From: Streptomyces sp. YIM 121038
Lineage (GTDB): Bacteria > Actinomycetota > Actinomycetes > Streptomycetales > Streptomycetaceae
Length of the DNA stretch: 64,000 nucleotides
Direction: 5' to 3'
Assembly: GCF_006088715.1 (NCBI RefSeq)
Contig: NZ_CP030771.1
Coordinates: forward strand, 2,666,001 to 2,730,000
Shown: positions 1 to 8,503 of the stretch, in pieces
Layout of the letters: every line of letters begins with the position of its first letter
Position numbering within the stretch: the first letter of the stretch is position 1
Notes under the pieces: model-generated
Database searches by the model: none
Seen by the model: only the letters and a program-made list of their open reading frames with translations
What the model was told of the DNA's origin: nothing
Program-made: the position numbers and the translations under genes

Positions 1-721
1 TCATCAGCGGGTCGACCATCATGACCACGCCCGCGAGCAGCAGGAAGGCCAGCGGGCCGATCATGAGGGGCGCGAGCAGCTCGGCCGACGAGCCCCCGGG
101 CGACGGGCTCGGGGTGCTGTGCAGGTGGACGCTGACGGCGGCCATGCCGGTGTAGTGCATGCCGCTGACGGCGAGGCCCATGACCAGGCTGGCGCCGAGG
201 CTCCACAGGAAGCCCCTGACCTGTCCGGCGGCCCACAGCGCGGCGATGGCCGCGACCACGGCGATCACCACGGAGGCGGCGACGGTGAAGGTGTTGTACT
301 GGAGCCTGCCGCCAAGGCGCATCCCGGCCATTCCCAGGTAGTGCATCGACGCGATGCCCAAGCCCGTGATGGTGCCCCCGGTGAACAGGGCTGTCCCTTT
401 GGCACCCCGGTAGCCGACGATGAAGATCCCGACGCCGACCATGACGATGGCGACGGCGAGGCTGGCGAACGTCGTCAGCCGGTCGTAGGTGATGGGGGTC
501 TCCTTGACGGTGAACCCCATCATGGCGATGAAGTGCATGGTCCAGATGCCGGAGCCGATCGCGGCGGAGCCCAGGGCGAGCCAGCCCGGCCGCCAGGAGT
601 GGGCGACGAGCAGCGTCCTCGTGGTGCAGCGCAGGCCGAGCGCCCCGCCGAGACAGGCCATGAGGTACGCGACCACGGGTGTGACGAGCCCGTAGCTGAA
701 GCCGTCGACGGTGCCCTCCAT
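1..721 (-). CDS. MHYT domain integral membrane sensor (partial, C-terminus beyond window)
   Basis: The reading frame starts at the ATG whose complement is at 719-721 and runs off the left edge still open, so about 240 N-terminal residues are visible. They form a series of hydrophobic helices carrying three MHYT-type signatures (MHFIAMMGF, MHYLGMAGM, MHYTGMAAV). MHYT domains are seven-helix membrane modules proposed to bind copper and to sense oxygen, CO or NO. Streptomyces homologues often consist of the MHYT module plus a short polar tail, but here the C-terminus is outside the window, so any attached output domain cannot be excluded. The gene is transcribed away from the glycerophosphodiesterase gene. 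Confidence 0.85.
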   Translation of the reverse strand, partial: MEGTVDGFSYGLVTPVVAYLMACLGGALGLRCTTRTLLVAHSWRPGWLALGSAAIGSGIWTMHFIAMMGFTVKETPITYDRLTTFASLAVAIVMVGVGIFIVGYRGAKGTALFTGGTITGLGIASMHYLGMAGMRLGGRLQYNTFTVAASVVIAVVAAIAALWAAGQVRGFLWSLGASLVMGLAVSGMHYTGMAAVSVHLHSTPSPSPGGSSAELLAPLMIGPLAFLLLAGVVMMVDPLM

Positions 722-993
722 GAGCGCTAGCCCTTCCGCCTGTCGTACGCCAATGTCCCGGAACACCCCGTCCGCCCCCGGTCGACCGCCGGGTGACGGA
801 GCGTCGGCTGAGGCGAGGGTAGGGCCCTTCCAGGAACGTACGAACGATTTTCCGGCAAAGAAACACGGCTTCCGCGCGCGGGGTCCCCACATGGGGGGCT
901 GGTGTTCAGCCTGTGGCCATCCTGCACCTGTCCGTAGTTGGCCGTGCACTGTCACGCTCTCGGGGTCCCCCGAGTTCTACGCGAGGAGAAGCC

Positions 994-1896
994 GTGCCCG
1001 CACGCGCAGCCGCCGCCACGACCGCCGCCCTCCTGGGGGCGGGCGCCCTGGTGCTCCCCTCCACCGCCGTCGCCGAGACACCCGCCCGGGAGACCCGCGT
1101 CCGGGCGGCCGCCGCGCACGACGAGCCGCTGGTCGTCGCCCACCGCGGGGCCTCCGCCTACGCCCCCGAGAACACCCTCGCCGCCATCGACAAGGCCGAC
1201 GAGCTCGGCTTCCGCTGGGTCGAGAACGACGTGCAGCGCACCAAGGACGGCGTGCTCGTCATCGTGCACGACGACAACCTGAAGCGGACGACGAACGTCG
1301 AGGAGGTCTTCCCCGACCGCGCCCCCTGGAAGGTCAAGGACTTCACCGCCAAGGAGATCGCGAAGCTCGACGCGGGCAGCTGGTTCAGCGCCAAGTACAA
1401 GGGCGCGCGCGTGCCGACCCTCACGCAGTACATGAACCGCCTCACGGAGAACGGCCAGCGGCTCGTCCTGGAGATCAAGAAGCCGGAGCTGTACCCCGGC
1501 ATCGAGCGCGAGACCCTGCGGGTGCTGCGCGAGACGGGTTGGCTCGACCGCCACCACGTGAAGCACGAGCTGGTCGTCCAGAGCTTCAGCGCGGACAGCG
1601 TCCGGCAGGTGCACGCGCAGCGCCCGGACGTCAAGACCGGCTTCCTGGGGACGCCCGCCGTCGCCGAGCTGCCGACGTACGCGCGGTTCGCCGACCAGAT
1701 CAACTCCACGCACACGTCCATCTCCGACGACTACGTGGGCGAGATCCAGGACCTCAAGGGCCCGCACGGCAAGCCGCTGGAGATCTTCACGTGGACCGTC
1801 GACGAGGCCGCGGCCGCGCGCCGGGTCGCGGACTTCGGGGTGAACGGCATCATCACCAACAAGCCCGACGTGGTGCGCGCGGCGCTCCGCGACTGA
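994..1896 (+). CDS. Secreted glycerophosphodiester phosphodiesterase
   Basis: The GTG at 994 is chosen because GAGGAG lies a few bases upstream and because it gives a clean signal peptide (basic start, Ala/Leu-rich core, Ala-Val-Ala cleavage region near residue 27); an in-frame ATG at 913 would bury that signal. The mature protein has the GDPD TIM-barrel hallmarks: HRGASAYAPENT near residue 50, then ENDVQRTKDG and VIVHDD, supplying the catalytic His pair and the metal-binding Glu/Asp. It should hydrolyse glycerophosphodiesters to glycerol 3-phosphate and an alcohol outside the cell, for phosphate or carbon scavenging. At 300 aa it is of usual length for this family. Confidence 0.9.
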   Translation: MPARAAAATTAALLGAGALVLPSTAVAETPARETRVRAAAAHDEPLVVAHRGASAYAPENTLAAIDKADELGFRWVENDVQRTKDGVLVIVHDDNLKRTTNVEEVFPDRAPWKVKDFTAKEIAKLDAGSWFSAKYKGARVPTLTQYMNRLTENGQRLVLEIKKPELYPGIERETLRVLRETGWLDRHHVKHELVVQSFSADSVRQVHAQRPDVKTGFLGTPAVAELPTYARFADQINSTHTSISDDYVGEIQDLKGPHGKPLEIFTWTVDEAAAARRVADFGVNGIITNKPDVVRAALRD

Positions 1897-1974
1897 CCGG
1901 CACGCCCGGCCGGTGCCGCCCGGAGCGGCACCGGCCGGGCGGCGTTGTCAGTGCCCGGCCGTACGGTGGTGTCC

Positions 1975-2553
1975 ATGAACGCCACGGGGCACACCCAGCA
2001 GGAGCAGCGGCAGGACGGACGGCCGGGCCCGGTCTGGGCCGTCGTCGCCAGCGACATCGGCCCGCTGCTGCTCGCCGCGACGGGGACCGGCCTGGTCAAC
2101 GTCGTCTTCCACGCCGACGACGACGTGCGGGACAAGGCCCTCGACCGGCTCGGCTCCCGGCTCGGCGCCGAGCCGGTCGAGGCGCCCTCCTCCCCGCTGC
2201 TCGCAGAGCCCATACGCCAGCTGGACGCCTATTTCGCCGGTCGGCGGCGCGACTTCGAGCTGCTACTGGACTGGTCGCTGATCTCCGGCTTCAACCGGCA
2301 GGTGCTGCGCGAGCTGGCGGCGGGCGTCCCGTACGGGGCGGTCGTGGGCTACGGAGACCTCGCCCGCCGCGTCGGCCAGCCCGGAGCGGCCCAGGCCGTG
2401 GGCATGGCGATGGGCTCCAACCCGCTGCCGGTCGTGGTGCCCTGCCACCGCGTGGTCGAGAGCGACGGCGGCATCGGAGGCTTCGGCGGCGGCCTGGAGA
2501 CCAAGCGACGGCTGCTGGCCCTGGAGGGCGTCCTGCCCGAGCCACTGTTCTGA
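1975..2553 (+). CDS. ogt: Methylated-DNA--protein-cysteine S-methyltransferase
   Basis: The 192-residue protein ends with the alkyltransferase active-site segment PCHRVV (Cys at about residue 157) followed by GGFGGGLETKRRLL, and has the preceding helix-turn-helix region (VPYGAVVGYGDLA). It transfers O6-alkyl groups from guanine to its own cysteine, a single-use repair reaction. The ATG at 1975 is preferred over a TTG 30 bases upstream. The stop codon lies inside a 31-bp tandem duplication that continues downstream. The gene stands alone between the phosphodiesterase and an MFS gene on the same strand. Confidence 0.9.
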   Translation: MNATGHTQQEQRQDGRPGPVWAVVASDIGPLLLAATGTGLVNVVFHADDDVRDKALDRLGSRLGAEPVEAPSSPLLAEPIRQLDAYFAGRRRDFELLLDWSLISGFNRQVLRELAAGVPYGAVVGYGDLARRVGQPGAAQAVGMAMGSNPLPVVVPCHRVVESDGGIGGFGGGLETKRRLLALEGVLPEPLF

Positions 2554-2611
2554 GGCCGGGCGGGCGACCGAGCCGCTGTGCTGAGGCCGGGCAGGCGACC
2601 GAGCCGACGGG
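2539..2611 (+). repeat. 31-bp tandem repeat straddling the ogt stop codon
   Basis: Two near-identical 31-bp copies (2539-2569 and 2570-2600, three mismatches) are followed by about 6 bp of a third. The unit begins GAGCC(A/G)CTGT and ends CGGGC(G/A)GGCGACC. The ogt TGA lies inside copy 1, so only that copy is partly coding. Confidence 0.85.
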
Positions 2612-2768
2612 ACGAGCCGTGTCGGCGGGTCCGTGCCTGCTGACACACTGCGCGCGTGACCACATCCTCCATATCCCCGTGTCCCCCGTCCCTCCGGAGA
2701 TGTGTGCCGCGCCCGGCACAGCAGCCGCGTACCGGCACCCCGTCGGCCACGGCCCCGGCGGGCGAGCG

Positions 2769-4049
2769 ATGACCGCGACCGAGCGGGCGGCCGTCGGCCC
2801 CGTCGACGTGGCGGACCTGCCCGCCCTGCGCCGCCGTGTCGCCGCGGTCCTGGTCACCAGCCAGATCCTCGGCGGGCTCGGCATCGCCACCGGCGTCGCG
2901 CTCGCCGCCGTGCTCGCCAAGGAGGTCAGCGGCACCGAGTCGCTGTCCGGCCTCGCGCCCACCGCGACCGTCGCGGGGACCGCCCTCCTCTCGGTGCCGC
3001 TGGCCTCGCTGATGACGGCACGGGGCCGCCGTGCCGGTCTCGTACTGGCGTACCTGATCGGCGCGTTGGGTGCCGCGGTCGTCGTCGTGGCCGCGGCCGT
3101 CGAGAGCTTTCCGCTGCTCCTCGTGGGCATGGCCGCCTTCGGCGCGGCCTCCGCGGCGAACCTCCAGGCGCGGTTCGCGGCCGCCGACCTGGCCGAGCCG
3201 AGCACCAGGGCCCGAGCCATCTCGAACGTCGTGTGGGCCACGACGATCGGCGCGGTGATCGGCCCCAACCTCGCCGCGCCAGCGGGGCACAGCGTGTCCG
3301 CGCTCGGCATCCCCAAGGCCTCGGGGGCGTTCGTGTGGGCGGCCGGGGTGTTCCTGATCTCGGCGGTCGTCGTGGCCGTGCTGCTGCGCCCGGACCCGCT
3401 CCTGACCGCGCGCGCCCTGGATCCCGACACGGACACCACGAAGGCGAGCGGGGGGCTGCGGGCCGGCGTCGCCGCCGTCGCCGCCTCGGGGCGGGCCCGG
3501 CTCGCCCTGGCGACGCTCGTCATCGCGCACACCGCGATGGTCTCGATCATGTCGATGACACCGGTCGACCTCGGCCACCACGGGGCGAGCATCGATCTGA
3601 TCGGCCTGGTGATCAGCGGGCACATCGCGGGCATGTACGCGTTCTCACCGGTGATGGGGCGGCTCGCGGACCGGCTCGGGCGGCTCAGCGTCATCGGCCT
3701 GTGCGTGGGGCTGCTCGCCGTCTCCGCGCTGCTCGCGGGCACCGCGGGCGGCAACCACGCGCAGACCGCGGCGGGCCTGTTCCTGCTCGGCCTCGGCTGG
3801 TCGGCGGGCCTGGTGTCCGGCTCCGCGCTGCTCACCGACTCCGTGCCACCCGCCGCGCGCGCCGCCGCGCAGGGCCTGTCGGACCTGACGATGAACGCGG
3901 CGGCGGGCGTCGGCGGCGCGGTCGCGGGACTCGTGGTCGCGCGGGCGAGCTACGGCTGGCTGAACCTCGCGGCGGCGCTCCTGCTCCTGCCGCTGGCGGC
4001 CCTCGCCCTGTTCGGCCGCGGGGCACGGGCGGCCGAGCCCACGGCGTGA
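2769..4049 (+). CDS. MFS transporter
   Basis: A 426-aa integral membrane protein with about twelve hydrophobic segments in two halves separated by a polar loop near residues 215-240 (DPDTDTTKASGG). The inter-helix loop motif GRLADRLGRLS between helices of the second half is the repeated MFS A-type motif, and the equivalent first-half position reads MTARGRRAG. The ATG at 2769 is the first that leaves a short cytoplasmic N-terminus. The substrate cannot be read from sequence; the fold is that of proton-driven drug or metabolite exporters. It is convergent with the cupin gene, with a hairpin just after the stop. Confidence 0.85.
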   Translation: MTATERAAVGPVDVADLPALRRRVAAVLVTSQILGGLGIATGVALAAVLAKEVSGTESLSGLAPTATVAGTALLSVPLASLMTARGRRAGLVLAYLIGALGAAVVVVAAAVESFPLLLVGMAAFGAASAANLQARFAAADLAEPSTRARAISNVVWATTIGAVIGPNLAAPAGHSVSALGIPKASGAFVWAAGVFLISAVVVAVLLRPDPLLTARALDPDTDTTKASGGLRAGVAAVAASGRARLALATLVIAHTAMVSIMSMTPVDLGHHGASIDLIGLVISGHIAGMYAFSPVMGRLADRLGRLSVIGLCVGLLAVSALLAGTAGGNHAQTAAGLFLLGLGWSAGLVSGSALLTDSVPPAARAAAQGLSDLTMNAAAGVGGAVAGLVVARASYGWLNLAAALLLLPLAALALFGRGARAAEPTA

Positions 4050-4051
4050 AG

Positions 4052-4082
4052 CCGGGGCCGCCGACAGCGTGCGGCGCCCCGG
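4052..4082. terminator. Hairpin between convergent MFS and cupin genes
   Basis: CCGGGGCCGCCG pairs with CGGCGCCCCGG across an 8-nt loop, with one bulged base. There is no T tract, as is usual for Streptomyces terminators, and it lies three bases after the MFS stop. Confidence 0.5.
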
Positions 4083-4172
4083 TCTCCGCGCGGCGGACGC
4101 GCCGCCGCCGGACGGGCCCGGCAGCCCGGCGCGATCAGGCACTGGAGCCGGTGGCCGGCTAGCGGACGGGCC

Positions 4173-4541
4173 CTAGTCGCCCAGCGTGATGTGGTACGCC
4201 TTGCGCAGCGTCTCGTGGACGGTCCACGTCGTGCGGTCGCCCTCGCGCAGGAAGGCCGCGTCGCCGGGGCCGACCTCGATGACGTCGCCGCCCTCCACCT
4301 CGATGGTGGCGCGCCCGCTGACCACCACGAACAGTTCGTCGGCCTCGGTGTCGGTCACCACGCCCGGCGTGATCTGCCAGATGCCGCGCAGCTGCTTGCC
4401 GTCGGCGGACTCCCACAGGACCTTGCCGGTGACCACCGGGGTGCCGGAGACGATCTGCTCCGGGTCCAGCGGCTCCTCCTCCAGGTCGACGTCCGGGATG
4501 TGCACGGCAAATGAGGCAACGCTCTGATCATTCGTGGTCAT
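4173..4541 (-). CDS. Cupin domain protein
   Basis: A 122-aa protein whose C-terminal half is a single small beta-barrel cupin: LFVVVSGRATIEVEGGDVIEVGPGDAAFLREGDRT contains the two cupin motifs, here quoted in parts as VVSGRATIEV and GPGDAAFLREG. The usual metal-binding histidines of motif 1 are largely missing, as in the Cupin_3/EutQ-like branch, so it may be a non-metal or sugar/ligand-binding cupin. It is divergent from psuG. The function is not determinable from sequence. Confidence 0.75.
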   Translation of the reverse strand: MTTNDQSVASFAVHIPDVDLEEEPLDPEQIVSGTPVVTGKVLWESADGKQLRGIWQITPGVVTDTEADELFVVVSGRATIEVEGGDVIEVGPGDAAFLREGDRTTWTVHETLRKAYHITLGD

Positions 4542-4645
4542 GGCCGGTCACCCTAATGGGTTTGCCGCGGCACACCGCCCGCCAGGGATGAACCCAGGGG
4601 GTGACCCCGGGAGCGAAGGCGACCCGACTGGCAGGAGGCAGACCC

Positions 4646-5551
4646 GTGTTGGTGGTGTCCGACGAGGTACAGACGGCTCTCGCAGGACGGCGGCCGGTCG
4701 TGGCCCTGGAGTCCACGATCATCGCGCACGGCCTGCCGCGCCCGCGCAACCTGCGCGTGGCGCTCGAACTGGAAGCGGCCGTGCGCGAGGAGGGCGCCGT
4801 CCCCGCGACGATCGCCGTCCTGGACGGCCGCCCCCGTGTCGGTCTCGACAAGGAGCAGCTGGAACGGGTCGCCGGGCAGGACGACATCCGGAAGCTGGGC
4901 CACCGCGATCTGCCCCTGGCCGTCGCCACGGGCGCCTGCGGGGCCACGACGGTGTCGGCGACCGCGCTGCTCGCCGCCCGCGCGGGCCTGCGGGTGTTCG
5001 CCACGGGCGGGCTCGGCGGGGTGCACCGGGAGTGGACGGCGACCCAGGACGAGTCCGCCGACCTCGGGCTGCTCGCGCGCACCCGGATCACGGTGGTGTG
5101 CGCGGGGGTGAAGTCGATCCTGGACGTGGCGGCCACGCTGCAGCGCCTGGAGACGCTGGGCGTCGCGGTCGCCGGGTACCGGACGGGGCGCTTCCCCGGC
5201 TTCTACCTCGCCGACTCCGGGCACCCCGTGGACTGGACGCTGCGTACGCCGGACGAGGTGGCGGGGGTGATGCGGGCGCAGGACGCGCTGGCCGGGCCGG
5301 AGTCGGCGCTCGTCGTGGCGAACCCCGTGCCCCAGGAGGAGCAGCTCGATCCCGCGCTCCACGCGCGCGTACTCGATCAGGCGCTACGGGAGTGCGACGC
5401 GCGGGGCGTGACGGGTCAGGCCGTGACGCCGTTCCTCCTCGACCACCTGGTACGGCACACCGAAGGGGCCTCCCTGGAGGCGAACTTGGCGGCCGTACGG
5501 GGCAACGTACGGCTGGCGGCGCGGATCGCGGCCGCGTGGGCCGAGGGATGA
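4646..5551 (+). CDS. psuG: Pseudouridine-5'-phosphate glycosidase
   Basis: The GTG at 4646 follows a perfect AGGAGG at 4633-4638; an upstream in-frame ATG-type start has no ribosome site. The 301-aa product shows the PsuG hallmarks: ALESTIIAHGLPRPRN at the N-terminus, ATGACGATTVSAT, FATGGLGGVHR, and VCAGVKSILD with the conserved lysine expected to form the Schiff base with ribose. It reversibly splits pseudouridine 5'-phosphate into uracil and ribose 5-phosphate. The last base pairs overlap the start of the PfkB kinase gene (ATGA), so the two are translationally coupled and probably act in one pseudouridine-salvage route. Confidence 0.92.
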   Translation: MLVVSDEVQTALAGRRPVVALESTIIAHGLPRPRNLRVALELEAAVREEGAVPATIAVLDGRPRVGLDKEQLERVAGQDDIRKLGHRDLPLAVATGACGATTVSATALLAARAGLRVFATGGLGGVHREWTATQDESADLGLLARTRITVVCAGVKSILDVAATLQRLETLGVAVAGYRTGRFPGFYLADSGHPVDWTLRTPDEVAGVMRAQDALAGPESALVVANPVPQEEQLDPALHARVLDQALRECDARGVTGQAVTPFLLDHLVRHTEGASLEANLAAVRGNVRLAARIAAAWAEG

Positions 5552-6588
5552 CGGGCGGGGGCCACCCCCAGGGCCTGCTGGTCGTCGGGGACGTCGTCAC
5601 GGACATCGTCGCCCGGCATCGCACTGCCTTGACGCCCGGCACCGACACGGAGGCCGCGATCCGTACGGTGCCGGGTGGCGCGGGCGCCAACGTCGCGTGC
5701 TGGGCCGCCTGTTGGGGGCACCGGGACGTGCGCTTCCTGGGGCGCGTGGGCGCCGACGCGGCGGCCTGGCACGAGGAGAACCTGACCAGGGCGGCCGTCC
5801 TCCCCCATCTCGTCGTCGACCCCGACGCCCCCACGGGCACCGTGATCAGCCTGGTCGACGCGGGCGGCGGCACCGCGGAGCGGACCTTCCTCACGGACAG
5901 CGGGGCGTCACTTCGCCTGGCCCCCGCCGACTGGGCGCCGGAGCTGCTCGACGGCGTGGGCTGGCTGCATCTGTCCGGCTACCTGTTCTTCGCCGACGCC
6001 AGCCGGGCGGCCGCGCGGGCGGCGCTCGGCGCGGCGCGGGCACGCGGGGTGACGGTGAGCGTGGACCCCGCGTCGGCGGGCTTCCTGGCGCGGCACGGCC
6101 CGGACCGCTTCCTGGCGTGGTGCGGCAGCGTGGACGTGCTGCTGCCGAGCAGGGACGAGGCGGAGCTGCTCACGGGCCTGCCGCGGGGGGCGGACGCGGC
6201 GCGGGCCCTGAGCCGCCGCTTCCCCACGGTGGTGGTCAAGTCGGGCCGTGCGGGCGCGCTGGCCGCGCGGGACGGCGAGGTGCGGGTGCGCGTGCCCGCG
6301 GAACGGGTGGAGGCCCGGGACTCCACGGGCGCGGGCGACGCGTTCACCGGCGCGTTCATCGCCTCGCGGCTCGCGGGCGCGAAGCTGTGCGACGCGGTGG
6401 CCGAGGGCTGCGGGGCCGGGGCGCGGGCGGTGTCGCGGGTGGGGGCGCGGCCCGCACTCCCGCCCGGGGCGCGGCCGGCATCCCCTCCCGGGGCCAGACC
6501 CGCTCCCCCGCCCGGGGCCAGGCCCACCTCCCCGCCCGGGGCGCGGCCCGCGCCGAAGGTTTCGCGGCACGGCGGTGGGCAGGCGTAA
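5548..6588 (+). CDS. PfkB-family carbohydrate kinase, probable pseudouridine kinase
   Basis: The ATG at 5548 overlaps the psuG stop by 4 bases. The protein has the ribokinase/PfkB fold signatures: GGAGANVA near residue 40 and the second PfkB signature DSTGAGDAFTGAF with the catalytic Asp. Coupling to PsuG makes pseudouridine the likely substrate (PsuK role), although the sequence alone would fit other nucleoside or sugar kinases. After the fold ends near residue 297 there is an odd tail: four and a half copies of an eight-residue GARPAxPP repeat (residues 299-336), Pro/Arg-rich and presumably disordered. Total length 346 aa, about 40 more than typical. Confidence 0.85.
   Translation: MTGGGHPQGLLVVGDVVTDIVARHRTALTPGTDTEAAIRTVPGGAGANVACWAACWGHRDVRFLGRVGADAAAWHEENLTRAAVLPHLVVDPDAPTGTVISLVDAGGGTAERTFLTDSGASLRLAPADWAPELLDGVGWLHLSGYLFFADASRAAARAALGAARARGVTVSVDPASAGFLARHGPDRFLAWCGSVDVLLPSRDEAELLTGLPRGADAARALSRRFPTVVVKSGRAGALAARDGEVRVRVPAERVEARDSTGAGDAFTGAFIASRLAGAKLCDAVAEGCGAGARAVSRVGARPALPPGARPASPPGARPAPPPGARPTSPPGARPAPKVSRHGGGQA
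6442..6555 (+). repeat. 24-bp coding tandem repeat at the kinase C-terminus
   Basis: Nearly five in-frame units of 24 bp encode GARPALPP, GARPASPP, GARPAPPP, GARPTSPP and a final GARPAP. The copies differ mostly at synonymous or Ala/Ser/Leu/Pro positions, so this is an aged minisatellite. Confidence 0.85.
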
Positions 6589-6689
6589 CGGCGACGACCC
6601 GGACCGGAATCCTCCGATCCCCCAGGCCCGAACGCGGTGCGGGCCGGACTGGCAGACTTGTCCCTCAAGTCCAGCGCGAGGAGCCGCAC

Positions 6690-7844
6690 ATGTCGATGGG
6701 GAGCAACTTGCGGAAGGTGAGCAGCCTCCGCAAGGTCGGGAACCTGAGGAGCGTCCGCGGCCTGCAGAAGGTGGCCCGCCTGACCCGGCGCGGCCCGCGC
6801 GTCGATCTGAGTCACCCCGCGCGCTCCCCCCTGGGCTCCTCGGTCGTGAAGTGCGTGACGTACAGAAAGGGGGTGCGGCAGACCGCGGCGCGCGACGGTG
6901 ACCTCGTCGAGGCCGTGGCCCAGGTCCGCAAGGACGACGACGGCTTCGTCTGGCTCGGTCTGCACGAGCCCACGGAGCGGGAGTTCGCCGGCATCGCCGA
7001 GCTGTTCGGCCTGCATCCGCTGGCGGTCGAGGACGCGGTCCACGCCCATCAGCGGCCGAAGGTCGAGCGCTATGACCAGACGCTGTTCGCCGTGTTCAAG
7101 ACCGTCTGCTACGTCGAGCACGCCGAACTGACCGCGACCAGCGAGGTGGTGGACACCGGCGAGATCATGGTCTTCGTCGGCCGCGAGTTCGTGATCACCG
7201 TGCGGCACGGCAGGCACGGCTCCCTCGGCCCGCTGCGCGAACAGCTGGAGGCCACGCCCGAGCAGCTCGCGCAGGGCCCGGCCGCGGTGCTGCACGCGAT
7301 CGCGGACCAGGTCGTCGACGACTACCTCGACGTGACGGAGGCGGTGCAGGAGGACATCGACGCGGTCGAGTCGGAGGTCTTCTCCGCCACCGGGGCGCGC
7401 ACGGCCGACCCCGGCCGCATCTATCAGCTCAAGCGGGAACTGCTGGAGCTGAAGCGGGCGGTGGTGCCCCTCGGCCGCCCCCTCCAGGTGCTCGCCACCC
7501 AGCCGATCCGTGTCATCGCCCCTGAGATACAGGCGTACTTCCGCGACGTGGACGACCACCTCAAGCGGGTCGCCGAGCAGATAGCCGCCTTCGACGAACT
7601 CCTCAACTCCATCCTCCAGGCCCACCTCGCCCAGGTGACGGTCGCGCAGAACGACGCCACCCGGAAGATCACGGCATGGGCCGCCATAGTGGCCGTCCCG
7701 ACGATGATCTGCGGCATCTACGGCATGAACTTCGACCACATGCCCGAGCTGCACTGGCGGTTCGGCTACGCGCTCGTCATGGGGGTGATCGCCACGGGGT
7801 GCGTCGTGCTGTACCGGGGCTTCCGGCGCAACGGCTGGCTGTGA
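6690..7844 (+). CDS. CorA-family magnesium/divalent cation transporter
   Basis: GAGGAG lies six bases before the ATG at 6690. The 384-aa product has the CorA layout: a large cytoplasmic domain (about residues 50-310) rich in long helices, then two C-terminal membrane helices with the selectivity motif GMN inside ICGIYGMNFDHMPEL. It should form a pentameric Mg2+ or Co2+ channel in the membrane. Unusual is the N-terminal 35 residues: a basic six-residue repeat LRKVSS, LRKVGN, LRSVRG, LQKVAR with Leu at 7, 13, 19 and 25. No Mg-sensing riboswitch was seen upstream. Confidence 0.9.
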   Translation: MSMGSNLRKVSSLRKVGNLRSVRGLQKVARLTRRGPRVDLSHPARSPLGSSVVKCVTYRKGVRQTAARDGDLVEAVAQVRKDDDGFVWLGLHEPTEREFAGIAELFGLHPLAVEDAVHAHQRPKVERYDQTLFAVFKTVCYVEHAELTATSEVVDTGEIMVFVGREFVITVRHGRHGSLGPLREQLEATPEQLAQGPAAVLHAIADQVVDDYLDVTEAVQEDIDAVESEVFSATGARTADPGRIYQLKRELLELKRAVVPLGRPLQVLATQPIRVIAPEIQAYFRDVDDHLKRVAEQIAAFDELLNSILQAHLAQVTVAQNDATRKITAWAAIVAVPTMICGIYGMNFDHMPELHWRFGYALVMGVIATGCVVLYRGFRRNGWL

Positions 7845-7869
7845 GGCGCCGCCCGCGGGGAGGGAGACG

Positions 7870-8289
7870 TCACCCCTTGGCGTAGACGCTCTCGCACCAG
7901 GCCGCGAGCTGCTCCTCCGTCAGGTGCTTGGCGAGGTCGGCCTCGCTGATCATCCCGACGAGGCGCTTGTCCTCGATCACCGGGAGCCTGCGGATCTGGT
8001 GGCCCTGCATCTCCTCCAGGACGGCGTCGACGCCGGCGTCCGAGGCGATCCAGCGCGGAGTGCCCTGGGCGAGTTCGCCCGCGGTGACCTTGGCCGGGTC
8101 GTGGCCCATCGCCACGCAGCGGACGACGATGTCGCGATCGGTGAGGATGCCGCACAGCCGCTCGTTCTCGTCGCTGATGGGCAGGGCGCCCACGTCCAGC
8201 TGGCGCATCAGCTGCGCGGCGCGGTCCAGGGTCTCGTGGGCGGGGATCCACTGGGCCCCGCGGTGCATGATGTCTGCGGCGGTGGTCAT
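7870..8289 (-). CDS. Tandem CBS domain protein
   Basis: A 139-aa stand-alone pair of CBS domains: the first around residues 7-60 (VGALPISDENERLCGILTDRD, motif part GILTDRDI), the second around 75-125 (IRRLPVIEDKRLVGMIS, motif part GMISEADLA). CBS pairs bind adenine nucleotides and usually regulate a partner; no effector domain is fused here. The start ATG has GGGAGGTACGTC upstream. It is convergent with the CorA-like gene, leaving 25 bp between the stops, and has no further neighbour in an operon. Confidence 0.88.
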   Translation of the reverse strand: MTTAADIMHRGAQWIPAHETLDRAAQLMRQLDVGALPISDENERLCGILTDRDIVVRCVAMGHDPAKVTAGELAQGTPRWIASDAGVDAVLEEMQGHQIRRLPVIEDKRLVGMISEADLAKHLTEEQLAAWCESVYAKG

Positions 8290-8503
8290 GACGTACCTCC
8301 CGATGCCGGACGACCGGCGCGGCGCGGCGCGGGGGCACCGCTGGTACCGACGGCCTCGTTCAGCCCCGACGACCTCATTGTCACCGCCGCGCCGGACGGC
8401 TGCACCCGCAGCCGGTCAGCACCCGACGGCCGCGCCGGGGCGGAGCGGGGCGGGGCGGCACCAGGGCGGGGGCGGCACCACCGCGGGTCGGTGCCGCGGC
8501 GGG

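Noticed and set aside
711..2768. Long open frame joining upstream sequence to the MFS gene
   Set aside because: Only the part from 2769 has membrane helices and Streptomyces codon bias; the rest is a shadow of the GDPD and ogt genes, as usual in high-GC DNA.
4542..4645. Riboswitch upstream of psuG
   Set aside because: The divergent spacer is short and shows no conserved aptamer-like structure.
8290..8503. Extra gene in the gap between the CBS and uridine-kinase-like genes
   Set aside because: No frame with a ribosome site or plausible composition, only GGCGCGG-type low-complexity DNA.
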